The notes: generated from the letters alone by a model not told the origin. DNA of 64,000 bases from Nitratireductor sp. GISD-1A_MAKvit (GCF_040819555.1 NZ_CP161920.1:1797001-1861000), one strand, 5' to 3'; shown: positions 1 to 8,725, numbered from the stretch's first letter. Made by a program: numbers and translations.

Positions 1-477
1 ATGATCGAAATCCCCATCCCGGTCCCGCGTCATGCCGATGCGGCGCATGACGGCGATCGATCGGTCATTTTCCGCCACCGCGAAAGAGACGATTTCCTCA
101 AGGTTCAGGGTTTCGAAGCCAAACTCGAGCCAGGCGTCTGCTGCCTCCGTGACGTAGCCCTTGCCCCAAAACTCCGGTGCGAGCCTCCAGCCGATCTCAA
201 TCGCGCCATCGGGCAGGTTGGCAAGCCCCGTGACCCGGTGCAAGCCGACGAAGCCGATGAGCTCGCCCGTCTCCTTCACTTCCGCGGCGGCGAAGCCGAA
301 GCCGTTTCGTGTGATGCCATCGCGGATGAAATCCATCAATTTGTCCGCTTCCTCGCGGTTGCGGCGAAAGGGGAAGAACTCCATGACCGTGTCATCGGAA
401 TTGATGCGATGGAATAGCGAACGGTCTTCGTCGCGCCAGTTGCGAAGCAGAAGACGCGCGGTTTCGATGATCGTCAT
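1..477 (-). CDS. GNAT family N-acetyltransferase, RimJ/RimL-like (3' end outside window)
   Basis: The reverse strand encodes a protein beginning MTIIETARLLLRNWRDED, the usual opening of RimJ/RimL-type acetyltransferases that use acetyl-CoA to acetylate protein N-termini or small amines. The middle reads EIGWRLAPEFWGKGYVTEAA, which is the acetyl-CoA pyrophosphate-binding segment (R/Q-x-x-G-x-G/A region) of the fold. A late NDRSIAVMRRIGM segment is typical of motif B. About 159 codons are present with no stop, so the C-terminus lies beyond base 1. The ATG overlaps the serB stop by four bases (ATGA), so the two genes are probably translationally coupled. The substrate cannot be told from sequence. 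Confidence 0.9.
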   Translation of the reverse strand, partial: MTIIETARLLLRNWRDEDRSLFHRINSDDTVMEFFPFRRNREEADKLMDFIRDGITRNGFGFAAAEVKETGELIGFVGLHRVTGLANLPDGAIEIGWRLAPEFWGKGYVTEAADAWLEFGFETLNLEEIVSFAVAENDRSIAVMRRIGMTRDRDGDFDH

Positions 478-1361
478 GATACGAACTCCGTCTCCCGATA
501 CCCCTGAAGAAAGAGAAGAGCGGTCAGGTCACCATGGTCGATGCGGACACGCGCCTGCTCGGCGACGGCCGGTTTGGCATGCAGCGCGACACCAAGCCCC
601 GCAAGCTCCAGCATATCGAGATCATTTGCCCCGTCGCCGACGGCAAGAACATCCTGATGCGTGATCCCATGCTCCTGAGCAAAACGATCGAGTGCGACGG
701 CTTTGGCAGCACGGCCGAGAATGGGTTTCTCCACCTGTCCGGTGAGTTTTCCATCCGTCTCCAGCAGGCGATTGGCCTGTTGGGTCTGGAAGCCCAGCAT
801 CTGTGCGACGGGGACGGTGAACTGGACGAAGCCGCCTGAAACAAGGGCTGTAAAGGCGCCGGCTGCATTCATGGTTGCCACCAGGCTGCGCCCGCCCGAG
901 GCGAGGGTTATGCGTTTCTCGATTACACTGCCAATGATGTCGAGCGGCAGTCCCTCCAGCAGGGCGACCCGCTCTTCCAGCGCAGGCTCAAAGGCGATTT
1001 CGCCATTCATTGCGCGCTGGGTGATGGCGGCGACGGCGTCTTTCAATCCGAGTTCGGCGGCCAGCTCATCGATGCATTCCTGGTCAATCATCGTGGAATC
1101 CATGTCCGCGATCAGCATCTTCTTGCGTCGATTGCCTGCTTCCTGCACGGCAAGATCGATTGGAAGTCCGGCAAGTGCACCCCGAAGAGCATCCTCTGCT
1201 TCGCGCGGATCGATCTCTCCTGGCAGGGCAATGTCGCAGGCCACGTCTTTACCGAGCCAGTCGATCTGGCTTGCATCCACGGCGTTCATGGCCATAGTCG
1301 CAACCGCTGGCGTGAGGGCGCGCTTTGCTGGATGCGAGACGAGGGTAGCGACAAGGGACAT
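474..1361 (-). CDS. serB: Phosphoserine phosphatase SerB
   Basis: This 295-aa HAD-superfamily phosphatase catalyses the last step of serine synthesis, phosphoserine to serine, in the cytoplasm. The nucleophile motif DMDST is at residues 86-90 (Asp86 nucleophile, Asp88 acid/base). It is followed by the IDQECIDELA segment typical of SerB, and by the C-terminal GDGANDLDML motif that binds Mg2+. The first 80 residues form the ACT-like N-terminal region found in proteobacterial SerB. I chose the ATG at 1361 because the protein then starts MSLVATLVSHP; the frame stays open upstream, but that extension runs antisense through miaA. The gene is divergent from miaA, with 30 bp between the starts, an arrangement common in Rhizobiales. 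Confidence 0.97.
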   Translation of the reverse strand: MSLVATLVSHPAKRALTPAVATMAMNAVDASQIDWLGKDVACDIALPGEIDPREAEDALRGALAGLPIDLAVQEAGNRRKKMLIADMDSTMIDQECIDELAAELGLKDAVAAITQRAMNGEIAFEPALEERVALLEGLPLDIIGSVIEKRITLASGGRSLVATMNAAGAFTALVSGGFVQFTVPVAQMLGFQTQQANRLLETDGKLTGQVEKPILGRAAKAVALDRFAQEHGITHQDVLAVGDGANDLDMLELAGLGVALHAKPAVAEQARVRIDHGDLTALLFLQGYRETEFVS

Positions 1362-1391
1362 GGGCGTTTTCCGAGATGATGAGCGGCGGGC

Positions 1392-2330
1392 ATGTTGAAT
1401 GATGCGATTTTGATAGCGGGGCCGACGGCAAGCGGCAAGTCTGCACTGGCGGTAGACATTGCCCGGAAAACCGGCGGGGTTGTCATCAATGCGGACTCGA
1501 TGCAGGTCTATGATGTTCTCTCGGTTCTCTCGGCCCGGCCCGGCCCGGACGATCTGAACAGGGTGCCGCATGCGCTCTACGGACATGTGCCGCCCTCCGT
1601 CGCCTATTCGACAGGCGCTTGGCTTGCCGATGTCGCGCAGCTTTGCACCAGTGGCTTCCTGCAGGAACGGCGCCCCATATTCGTGGGCGGGACGGGGCTT
1701 TATTTTCGCGCTCTTCTGGAAGGTATTGCAAAAACACCGGCGGTTCCTCCCAAGCTGCGCAGGCGCTGGCGCGAGCGGCTTGTCGCCGAAGGGCCCGAGG
1801 CATTGCATCGAATTCTCCAGGAGCGGGACCCGGAGGCGGCTGCCTCTATCGGCCAGACCGACGGACAGCGCATCACGCGTGCACTGGAGGTGCACGAGGC
1901 CAGTGGCCGACCACTGAGCGAATGGCAAAAGGAAAACACACCTCCACTCGTATCCAGCGCAACGAGTGTCAAAGTGGTTCTGGAGCCCGACCGGTCATTC
2001 GTTGTCGAGCGTATCGAACGACGTTTTGACCGGATGATCGCGCAGGGCGGGCTTGAAGAGGTTCGTGCGCTCCTCTCCCTGAAACTTGCGCCTGAGTTGC
2101 CGGCGATGAAAGCCATTGGCGTTCGCGAGCTGGCATCGTACCTGCAAGGTGAAATCCCGCTCGCGCAAGCGGTCGAGCAAGCCAAAACGGCCACGCGCCG
2201 CTACTCCAAGCGGCAAACCACCTGGTTTCGGCATCAACTGGACGACGGGTGGAAGCGGCTTGCCGTTACGCCTTCAGATGCGACGCAAGTTAGGCTTGTC
2301 GATCTTGTTGTAGATGCAACCAAAAATTGA
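1392..2330 (+). CDS. miaA: tRNA dimethylallyltransferase MiaA
   Basis: MiaA transfers a dimethylallyl group from DMAPP to N6 of A37 in tRNAs that read UNN codons. The 312-aa protein has the P-loop-like GPTASGKS at residues 10-17 and the INADSMQVY segment. It also has FVGGTGLYFRALLEG, which contributes to the catalytic channel, and a C-terminal region (ATRRYSKRQTTWFR) that contacts tRNA. The length is normal for the family. The gene is divergently transcribed from serB and is followed 84 bp later by a diguanylate cyclase gene on the same strand. Nothing is missing or truncated. Confidence 0.97.
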   Translation: MLNDAILIAGPTASGKSALAVDIARKTGGVVINADSMQVYDVLSVLSARPGPDDLNRVPHALYGHVPPSVAYSTGAWLADVAQLCTSGFLQERRPIFVGGTGLYFRALLEGIAKTPAVPPKLRRRWRERLVAEGPEALHRILQERDPEAAASIGQTDGQRITRALEVHEASGRPLSEWQKENTPPLVSSATSVKVVLEPDRSFVVERIERRFDRMIAQGGLEEVRALLSLKLAPELPAMKAIGVRELASYLQGEIPLAQAVEQAKTATRRYSKRQTTWFRHQLDDGWKRLAVTPSDATQVRLVDLVVDATKN

Positions 2331-2414
2331 AAATCCGGTATTTATCCTGTGCGAATTAACCTTGCGTAAGTGAGAGTGTGCGACAAGGTCGCGAGTGAAT
2401 TTTTCGGGGCGAGC

Positions 2415-3197
2415 ATGCGTTTCCACAAAGCGGAATCGGCTTTTTTTGTTTTCATTTCGCTTGTGCTGGGTGCCGGTGCTTTGCTCGGCTATGCCTATTG
2501 GCAGCTGCGTACCGGACTCACGGTTTTTCCAGCACCGCATGACCTCGCAAGCTTCATACAGATCCTCTTCATTACCGGTGTTCTTCTTGGGTCTGCGACG
2601 ATTTTCGGGGTCTTTTTCATCTACCCCCTGATCCGCACCCAGGTTCGTGAAGAAGGCAAGTTGCGGGCCATGACCGAAACGCTGAGCGCGCGCTCGGAAT
2701 CGCTGCAACACGCTGCTCTCACGGACAGTCTCACGGGAATGCAGAACCGCCGTTTTTTTGACGACGCGTTGCGCGAATATCTTCAGGAATTTCGACGCAT
2801 CGACAAGCCGGTTGGCCTGATGGTGCTTGATCTCGACCATTTCAAACAGGTCAACGACACACATGGTCATGACGTGGGTGACGAGGTCTTGCGGGCCGTG
2901 GCGCGCTGTCTGAAAGACCTCACGCGCTATCACGATGTGGTGGCGCGGATGGGTGGCGAGGAGTTTGCCATCGTCGCGCCCAACATGAACAATGAATCGC
3001 TTGCCAAACTGGCGGAACGCATTCGCCGCTCCGTAAGCGGCCTCGTCATAGAGGCAGGCAACGTGAACATCAGGGTCACAATCAGTGTGGGCCTGTCCAT
3101 ATGGGATGGTCGCGAATCCGCCGAGGAATTCTATCGCCGGGCAGACAAGATGCTCTACGAGGCCAAGCGACTGGGACGAAACCGCGTCTGCGCCTGA
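2415..3197 (+). CDS. Membrane-anchored GGDEF diguanylate cyclase
   Basis: The 260-aa protein would make cyclic di-GMP from two GTP. Two hydrophobic segments at about residues 7-30 and 50-75 place it in the inner membrane. A short coiled linker (about 85-105) joins them to a GGDEF domain that begins LTDSLTGMQNRRFFDDAL. The active-site loop is GGEEF at residues 180-184. The inhibitory I-site RYHD sits exactly five residues before it, so product feedback inhibition is expected. No EAL domain is present. I prefer the ATG at 2415; an in-frame GTG at 2370 would add 15 residues without obvious support. The signal sensed is unknown, because the region between the membrane segments is very short. Confidence 0.93.
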   Translation: MRFHKAESAFFVFISLVLGAGALLGYAYWQLRTGLTVFPAPHDLASFIQILFITGVLLGSATIFGVFFIYPLIRTQVREEGKLRAMTETLSARSESLQHAALTDSLTGMQNRRFFDDALREYLQEFRRIDKPVGLMVLDLDHFKQVNDTHGHDVGDEVLRAVARCLKDLTRYHDVVARMGGEEFAIVAPNMNNESLAKLAERIRRSVSGLVIEAGNVNIRVTISVGLSIWDGRESAEEFYRRADKMLYEAKRLGRNRVCA

Positions 3198-3343
3198 TCC
3201 GTCCACGACCATTCATGCCGACTGCGAACCATTTGCGCTGACACCGATGCGGCTGCATGGGCATCGGCGCCTTCAGTATTGATTGGCGATTTCATTCATC
3301 AATGGGAGTGCGGGTTGTACCCGGGCCGAGGGCTTGCGAAGTC

Positions 3344-5221
3344 TCAGCGTGTGCCGAAGCGGCTGCGTGGAGGCAGAACAGGCGCTCCATAGCGGCTGAA
3401 TTCTTCCGCTTCCTGGCGCTCCTGCAGCAACTGGGTGTTCTCGCGCGCGCCTTTCGGCGTGTAGGCGCCGTAGGCTTTGTCGCCCACCTGTGAAGAGGCG
3501 GGGACAGGGGACCCGATATCGAGAGGAGAGGGCTCCTGCGCGGCGGTAAAGCGCCCGGTATCACGAAGCCGTTCGACGATGGCGGCGAGGTCCACCGATC
3601 TGTCCACATCCTGCGGGGTTTTCGGCCTGCTCCGGTCGCCCTGCTGCTGGCCGGGCAGCGCGTGGGAGGGCAGTGCCTCGAACTTCATGCGCATCGTCGT
3701 TGCGACGCCTTCACCGAAGGCGATGGCCTCCTGCCTGCCCATGGCCGACAGAAACGACAGCGTGGAGGCCGAAGAGTCCGCGATGGCCGAACGGATGATC
3801 GCCTGATCCTGATCATTGGCAAGCCGCATGGCAAAAACGGTCGAGCACTGGGACAGGACGGTGGGATCAAGCTCGCCGGGGCGCTGCGTGACCACACCGA
3901 GAAAACAGCCGTATTTTCGCCCTTCCTTGGCGATGCGTGCCAGCGCGTGCCGTGTCGGTGCGAAACCGAGACGCGGGTCGGCGGGCATGTAACGATGCGC
4001 TTCCTCGCACACGACGAGTAGATTGAGTTTGCCATCGCTCCAGAGAGCAAGGTCGAAGGCAAGCCGTGCCATGACGGAACAGACCGAATTGACCACCTCT
4101 GGCGGCATGCCGGCCATCTCGAAGCAGGTTACCGTTTTGCCGTTGGCGGGAATACGAAACAGCTTTCCGATTGTTTCGTGGATCGTGTCTTCGATGACAC
4201 GGGCATTGAACATGAAGCGGTAGCGCGGGTCGTTGAGCGCTCCCTCTATGCGCGACTTCAGGCTGCGGTACAGCGGGCGCTCCGCTCGGGTTTCCAGTTG
4301 CCCGACACGTGCATCGATCTCCTTGATCACATCGGCCATGCGATAGGGGACCGGCGTGTCGGCGGTGAGTCCGTTGGCATCCTGAGACCGGCGCAGCGAG
4401 GATGCGCTGCTGGATGCTCGGTAATTGTGCTTGGCGTGGGGGATGAGATCCCGAAGCAACTCGACTTCCTCTGCCACGGGTTCGCGCCCGCGAAACAGGA
4501 CCTCGACCAGCTCTTCCAGACGAAACAGCCAGAATGGAAGTTCAAGGGTCGAGGGGCCGACGCGCACGGCGTGTTCCGGCAGGGCGGAGGCGAACTCGTT
4601 GTGTGGATCAAGAATGAGAACACGCAGATCCGGGCGCGATGCGATGGTCTTGCGCAGCAGAAGTGAGACCGCTGACGATTTGCCCACGCCTGTGGTTCCA
4701 ACCACTGCAAAATGGCGATTGAGCGTGTCGTCGACCGCAATGCAGGCGTCGATCGCTTCATCCTGGGACAGTTTTCCTATGACGGCCTGTTGCCTGCCGG
4801 CAAGATCGTAGACCGCCTGCAGGTCGCGCGAGCGAATGCGGTGAGCCGGCGCGCCGATATGGGGATACTCCGTAATGCCGCGGTCGAAGACCGGTTGCAG
4901 GCCGCGGTCTCGCACCTCGCCTACCAGCTCGACGGAAATGGCGATGGGGTTGGCTTCTCCATTGCGCCAGCGATGCTCCGGTCGCTCCACCGCATAGACA
5001 AGACCGACGGTGCGGGTGGCGCCAAGATTGATGGAGATCATCTTGCCGACGGTCCAGTAATTGGTCTGGCCGTTTTCGTCGACCTCGGTTTCTGCCGCGA
5101 TGGTGGCGCGGGCACCGTCGCAATGCACCACATGGCCGAGCAGGCGGGTGCGCGGCTGGTCGGCTGCGCGCCTTTCCTGCGAAGTGGTTTCTCCCTGCGT
5201 TGTCCCGCGCTCCACAAACAT
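3344..5221 (-). CDS. HerA-like (DUF87) DNA-translocase family ATPase
   Basis: This 625-aa protein belongs to the HerA/FtsK-like hexameric ATPases. An N-terminal beta-barrel-like (HAS) region covers about residues 25-130. The Walker A motif GTTGVGKSS is at 175-183 and the Walker B segment LNLLVVCEEAHRY is near 399-411. An arginine-finger-type stretch (GRKYGCFLGVVTQRP) follows. The C-terminal 90 residues are Pro/Ser-rich and probably disordered. In archaea HerA works with the NurA nuclease in end resection, but no nurA-like gene is adjacent here. The exact bacterial role is therefore unknown. It is a single-gene unit facing away from ilvB, with a purine-rich ribosome site just before the ATG at 5221. 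Confidence 0.88.
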   Translation of the reverse strand: MFVERGTTQGETTSQERRAADQPRTRLLGHVVHCDGARATIAAETEVDENGQTNYWTVGKMISINLGATRTVGLVYAVERPEHRWRNGEANPIAISVELVGEVRDRGLQPVFDRGITEYPHIGAPAHRIRSRDLQAVYDLAGRQQAVIGKLSQDEAIDACIAVDDTLNRHFAVVGTTGVGKSSAVSLLLRKTIASRPDLRVLILDPHNEFASALPEHAVRVGPSTLELPFWLFRLEELVEVLFRGREPVAEEVELLRDLIPHAKHNYRASSSASSLRRSQDANGLTADTPVPYRMADVIKEIDARVGQLETRAERPLYRSLKSRIEGALNDPRYRFMFNARVIEDTIHETIGKLFRIPANGKTVTCFEMAGMPPEVVNSVCSVMARLAFDLALWSDGKLNLLVVCEEAHRYMPADPRLGFAPTRHALARIAKEGRKYGCFLGVVTQRPGELDPTVLSQCSTVFAMRLANDQDQAIIRSAIADSSASTLSFLSAMGRQEAIAFGEGVATTMRMKFEALPSHALPGQQQGDRSRPKTPQDVDRSVDLAAIVERLRDTGRFTAAQEPSPLDIGSPVPASSQVGDKAYGAYTPKGARENTQLLQERQEAEEFSRYGAPVLPPRSRFGTR

Positions 5222-5335
5222 TTTCTCACCCCATTTCCCTCATGGGGAGACTAGGGCAAGCGGGTTAAGGTGTCGTGAGAGGGTATGGTTGAGGTTGGGT
5301 TAACAGCGTGATGCGAGGTGCCGGCAACAACCCTG

Positions 5336-5364
5336 TTGACGAGGGGTTCCCGCAACCTTATTGT
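5336..5364 (+). promoter_or_regulatory. Candidate sigma-70 promoter of the ilvB leader
   Basis: TTGACG at 5336-5341 is followed after exactly 17 bp by TATTGT at 5359-5364. This is a good match to a housekeeping promoter. Transcription would start near 5371-5373, which places the first base almost on the leader-peptide ATG. Confidence 0.65.
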
Positions 5365-5372
5365 GCGCGACC

Positions 5373-5426
5373 ATGATGACAGGAAATATTCTTATCGTAG
5401 GAAGGCGCATGGGCAAGGCGGCGTAG
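5373..5426 (+). CDS. ilvB leader peptide (MMTGNILIVGRRMGKAA)
   Basis: This 17-codon open frame begins just downstream of the candidate promoter and ends 128 bp before ilvB. Codons 6-9 read Ile-Leu-Ile-Val (ATT CTT ATC GTA), exactly the end products of the pathway that the next genes serve. The peptide would act through ribosome position, not as a stable protein. No Shine-Dalgarno site is visible upstream. With the predicted transcription start at the ATG itself, the peptide may be translated leaderless, as is known for trpL in Sinorhizobium meliloti. It is followed by a hairpin and a terminator that complete an attenuator. Confidence 0.8.
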   Translation: MMTGNILIVGRRMGKAA

Positions 5427-5451
5427 CCGTCTGGCGAAAGCTCCCATGCGC
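5405..5451 (+). promoter_or_regulatory. Leader hairpin 1:2 of the ilvB attenuator
   Basis: GCGCATGGG at 5405-5413 pairs perfectly with CCCATGCGC at 5443-5451. The 5' arm overlaps codons of the leader peptide just after the Ile/Leu/Val codons. A ribosome stalled on those codons would cover this arm. The bases GCTCCC at 5440-5445 would then be free to pair with GGGGGC at 5469-5474 inside the terminator and prevent it from forming. Confidence 0.65.
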
Positions 5452-5459
5452 GAAACACA

Positions 5460-5481
5460 GGCTCCTCCGGGGGCCTTTTTT
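5460..5481 (+). terminator. Attenuator terminator upstream of ilvB
   Basis: The stem is GGCTCC (5460-5465) with GGGGCC (5470-5475), including one G-U pair. The loop is TCCG and six T residues follow at 5476-5481. It lies between the leader peptide and ilvB with no gene end nearby, so it fits a regulated premature terminator. Confidence 0.75.
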
Positions 5482-5554
5482 ATTGGCCCGGTGTTTCCTT
5501 GGGAGCGCGGGGCGGCTAAACAAACTTCGCCGGTAGAGAGAACGGAAGACCAAG

Positions 5555-7357
5555 ATGAACAAGGCAGTGTCGGAGCCAGCAGCGGATGCATCCGCCCATC
5601 GGGAAATGACGGGTGCGGAGATCGTCGTGCAGGCGCTCAGGGACAATGGGGTCGAGGATATTTTCGGATATCCGGGGGGCGCCGTCCTTCCCATTTATGA
5701 CGAGCTCTTTCAGCAGGAAGACATCCGCCACGTTCTGGTGCGCCATGAACAGGGGGCGGGCCATGCGGCAGAAGGCTACGCACGCGCAACCGGCAAGGCC
5801 GGTGTGATGCTCGTGACCTCCGGTCCTGGCGCCACGAATGCCGTTACGCCGCTGCAGGACGCCCTGATGGATTCCATTCCGCTCGTTTGCATCAGCGGTC
5901 AGGTGCCGACGGCGCTGATCGGCTCCGACGCCTTTCAGGAGTGCGATACGGTTGGGATCACGCGCCCGTGCACGAAGCACAACTGGCTGGTGAAGGATGT
6001 CAACGAACTTGCATCGATCATTCACGAAGCCTTTCATGTGGCGACCACGGGGCGACCGGGGCCGGTGGTTGTCGACATCCCCAAGGACATCCAGTTCGCC
6101 AAGGGGAGCTACACCCCGCCCCAGACCGCACCGCGCACCAGCTATCACCCGCAGGAGCAGGGTGACATCAACCAGGTCAAGGCCGCGATCGAGCTGATGG
6201 CCCACGCGAAGAAGCCGGTCATCTATTCGGGCGGCGGCGTGATCAATGCGGGGCCGGAGGCAAGCCAACTCCTGCGCGAGCTGGTGGACCTCACGGGTTT
6301 CCCGATCACGTCTACGCTCATGGGGCTGGGCGCCTATCCCGCATCCGGTGACAAATGGCTGGGCATGCTGGGCATGCACGGCACCTATGAGGCCAACATG
6401 GCGATGCATGACTGTGATGTCATGCTTTGCATCGGCGCGCGCTTCGACGACCGCATCACCGGTCGGCTGGACGCTTTCTCGCCGAACTCGCGCAAGATCC
6501 ATATCGATATCGATCCCTCTTCGATCAACAAGAACGTCCGTGTGGACGTGCCGATCATCGGCGATGCGGGGCGTATTCTGGAAGATCTGGTTCGGTTGTG
6601 GCGGGCGACGACCAAGGGCAACCGGGATGCGCTCAAGCCCTGGTGGACCCAGATCGACATCTGGCGGGCTCGGGACTCTCTCGCCTACAAGCCGAACAAT
6701 GACGTGATCATGCCGCAATATGCGATCCAGCGTCTTTATGAACTGACAAAGGATCGGGATGTCTATGTGACGACCGAAGTCGGCCAGCACCAGATGTGGG
6801 CTGCGCAGCATTTCGGCTTTGAATCGCCCAATCACTGGATGACCTCGGGCGGCCTGGGCACGATGGGCTATGGCCTGCCGGCTGCCCTTGGCGTGCAGAT
6901 CGCGCATCCCGACGCCCTGGTGATCGACATTGCCGGTGATGCATCGGTGCAGATGACCATTCAGGAAATGAGCGCGGCGGTGCAGCACAATGCGCCGATC
7001 AAGATCTTCATCCTCAACAACCAGTATATGGGGATGGTCCGCCAGTGGCAGCAGCTTCTGCATGGCAACCGGCTCTCCCATTCCTATACGGAAGCCATGC
7101 CAGATTTCGTGAAACTGGCTGAAGCCTATGGCTGTCACGGCATTCTGTGCGACAAGCCGGGTGAACTGGACGATGCGATCCGCGAGATGATCGAGATCGA
7201 CAAGCCGGTGATCTTCGATTGCCGGGTGGCGGCACTGGCCAATTGCTTCCCGATGATCCCATCGGGCAAGGCGCACAATGAAATGCTGCTGCCCGACGAG
7301 GCGAGCGACGAGGCGGTCGCCACGGCCATCGACGAGAAGGGGCGGCAGTTGGTGTGA
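5555..7357 (+). CDS. ilvB: Acetolactate synthase large subunit IlvB (IlvI)
   Basis: This is the catalytic, thiamine-diphosphate-dependent subunit of acetohydroxyacid synthase. It condenses pyruvate with pyruvate or 2-oxobutyrate at the first common step of valine, leucine and isoleucine synthesis. The 600-aa protein has the cofactor-activating glutamate in HEQGAGHAAEGYAR (Glu65), a central FAD-binding domain, and the ThDP/Mg motif beginning GDASVQ at 461 and ending near ILNNQYMG. An N-terminal tail of about 18 residues precedes the conserved MTGAEI. The gene lies downstream of a leader-peptide attenuator and 80 bp before ilvN, so the two subunits are probably co-transcribed. The gene is often called ilvI in rhizobia. 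Confidence 0.97.
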   Translation: MNKAVSEPAADASAHREMTGAEIVVQALRDNGVEDIFGYPGGAVLPIYDELFQQEDIRHVLVRHEQGAGHAAEGYARATGKAGVMLVTSGPGATNAVTPLQDALMDSIPLVCISGQVPTALIGSDAFQECDTVGITRPCTKHNWLVKDVNELASIIHEAFHVATTGRPGPVVVDIPKDIQFAKGSYTPPQTAPRTSYHPQEQGDINQVKAAIELMAHAKKPVIYSGGGVINAGPEASQLLRELVDLTGFPITSTLMGLGAYPASGDKWLGMLGMHGTYEANMAMHDCDVMLCIGARFDDRITGRLDAFSPNSRKIHIDIDPSSINKNVRVDVPIIGDAGRILEDLVRLWRATTKGNRDALKPWWTQIDIWRARDSLAYKPNNDVIMPQYAIQRLYELTKDRDVYVTTEVGQHQMWAAQHFGFESPNHWMTSGGLGTMGYGLPAALGVQIAHPDALVIDIAGDASVQMTIQEMSAAVQHNAPIKIFILNNQYMGMVRQWQQLLHGNRLSHSYTEAMPDFVKLAEAYGCHGILCDKPGELDDAIREMIEIDKPVIFDCRVAALANCFPMIPSGKAHNEMLLPDEASDEAVATAIDEKGRQLV

Positions 7358-7437
7358 CGGTATTGCGTTGCGTCTGCAAGGCGTAGCGCTTTGTTATCAG
7401 TCAGTTACACAATGGTTTTGCAAAAGAGATTCATGCA

Positions 7438-8010
7438 ATGAATGCGCAGCTACAACCCACCGGCTCGGCTTACTTCATCACCAAGGAAACGGAGCTGGCG
7501 CAGACGCACACGCTGGCCGTTCTCGTTGACAACGAGCCGGGTGTGCTTGCCCGCGTGATCGGTCTCTTCTCCGGGCGCGGCTACAACATCGACAGTCTCA
7601 CGGTGTCCGAGACCGAACACGAGCGGCACCTTTCCCGTATCACCATCGTTACCCGGGGCACGGCGCATGTGCTTGAGCAGATCAAGCATCAGCTCGAACG
7701 CATCGTGCCGGTTCATCGGGTGGTGGATCTTTCGGTGGTGGCCGATCAGCGTGGTCACGACCGCCCGATGGAGCGCGAGCTTGCGCTCGTCAAGGTTCGC
7801 GGGCAGGGGGATGACCGCGTGGAAGCGCTTCGACTTGCCGACGCGTTTCGCGCGCAGGTGATCGACGCCAATACGGAACACTTCATTTTCGAGATTACCG
7901 GACGTGTCTCGAAGATCGAGCAGTTCATTGCCATCATGAAGCCGCTTGGTCTTGTGGAAGTGTGCCGTACCGGCGTTGCCGCAATGAACCGCGGCCCCGA
8001 GAGCATGTAA
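7438..8010 (+). CDS. ilvN: Acetolactate synthase regulatory small subunit IlvN (IlvH)
   Basis: This 190-aa regulatory subunit activates IlvB and confers valine feedback inhibition. An ACT domain (about residues 22-95) contains the conserved segment LVDNEPGVLARVIGLFSGRGYNIDSLTV. A second ACT-like C-terminal half ends with FIAIMKPLGLVEVCRTGVAAMNRG, as usual for the family. Length and order (ilvB then ilvN) are standard. A strong terminator follows 30 bp after the stop, which closes the operon. Confidence 0.97.
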   Translation: MNAQLQPTGSAYFITKETELAQTHTLAVLVDNEPGVLARVIGLFSGRGYNIDSLTVSETEHERHLSRITIVTRGTAHVLEQIKHQLERIVPVHRVVDLSVVADQRGHDRPMERELALVKVRGQGDDRVEALRLADAFRAQVIDANTEHFIFEITGRVSKIEQFIAIMKPLGLVEVCRTGVAAMNRGPESM

Positions 8011-8040
8011 GCGCGATCCGGATCGAGCCCCAGCCAGATG

Positions 8041-8079
8041 GGCCGGTAAGGCGGAATGCGTGCCTTGCCGGCCTTTTTT
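8041..8079 (+). terminator. Rho-independent terminator of ilvBN
   Basis: GGCCGGTAAGGC (8041-8052) pairs with GCCTTGCCGGCC (8062-8073) across a 9-base loop. Six T residues follow. One G-U pair is the only imperfection. Confidence 0.9.
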
Positions 8080-8178
8080 ATGAATGAGGCTCACGATGAA
8101 CATGGTCGCGGCGGAAGGGGAAGGTTGCGGTTAATCTTTTAGCCGGCTATATATACCGATTGGCGACGGAGTGGTCTG

Positions 8179-8676
8179 ATGGCCAGGATCGACGAAGCCA
8201 CGGTAAGCTGGCGTGTGTTTCTGTTCGTGTTTTCGGTTTGCGTGGCGTTTTTTGCCATTGGATGGGCTCGGAATGACGGCCCTGAAAAGAAGCCGCAACT
8301 GGAAGTGATCGGCGGAAATTTCTCGGTTGATAATGAAACATCACGTCTTCGCTACAACCTCGTGATCAAAAAGCGCCGCAAACTGCGCCATGGCATGATC
8401 ATCGAAGCGGATTTCGAGGACCCGGCCGGCCATGGGTATTACGTCGTGCGCATGCGGACCCAGAGATGGCGCAGCCGCTACGTTCTGCGCTCGCCGCCCG
8501 TTTGCGGAGTGCGCGCGCGTAAGCGCTACCTGGTGATGCTTCGTCTTTTCAACGACAGGGGCGACCAGCAATTGTGGAGCGATGTGGTCTATGTCACCAG
8601 CCAACTGGGGGAGGACCTGCTGTCGCAGGTTCCGGTGACGACCCGACCCGGCCGCGACTTCACGCCCTACCAATAG
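8179..8676 (+). CDS. Hypothetical single-pass membrane protein
   Basis: I do not recognise a named family for this 165-aa protein. A hydrophobic segment at about residues 11-28 (WRVFLFVFSVCVAFFAIGW) probably anchors it in the inner membrane. The remaining part is basic, predicted mainly beta, and would face the periplasm. The soluble part contains two cysteine-free strands, then a single Cys in RSPPVCGVRARKR, and ends FTPYQ. It stands alone between the ilvBN terminator and a RecD-like helicase gene 49 bp downstream. Codon use looks like that of its neighbours, so it is probably a real conserved gene. Confidence 0.7.
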   Translation: MARIDEATVSWRVFLFVFSVCVAFFAIGWARNDGPEKKPQLEVIGGNFSVDNETSRLRYNLVIKKRRKLRHGMIIEADFEDPAGHGYYVVRMRTQRWRSRYVLRSPPVCGVRARKRYLVMLRLFNDRGDQQLWSDVVYVTSQLGEDLLSQVPVTTRPGRDFTPYQ

Positions 8677-8725
8677 AGCGATTGCGGCCTGTTCACGCGG
8701 TGCCGAATCTGCTTTCTGGATTCCC

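Noticed and set aside
1501..1560. Short repeats (TTCTCTCGG and CGGCC units) in miaA
   Set aside because: These are local coding repeats inside a conserved gene and have no separate function.
5516..7276. Long reverse-strand open frame (586 codons) across ilvB
   Set aside because: It is fully antisense to a complete acetolactate synthase gene, has no family motifs, and arises from GC-rich codon bias.
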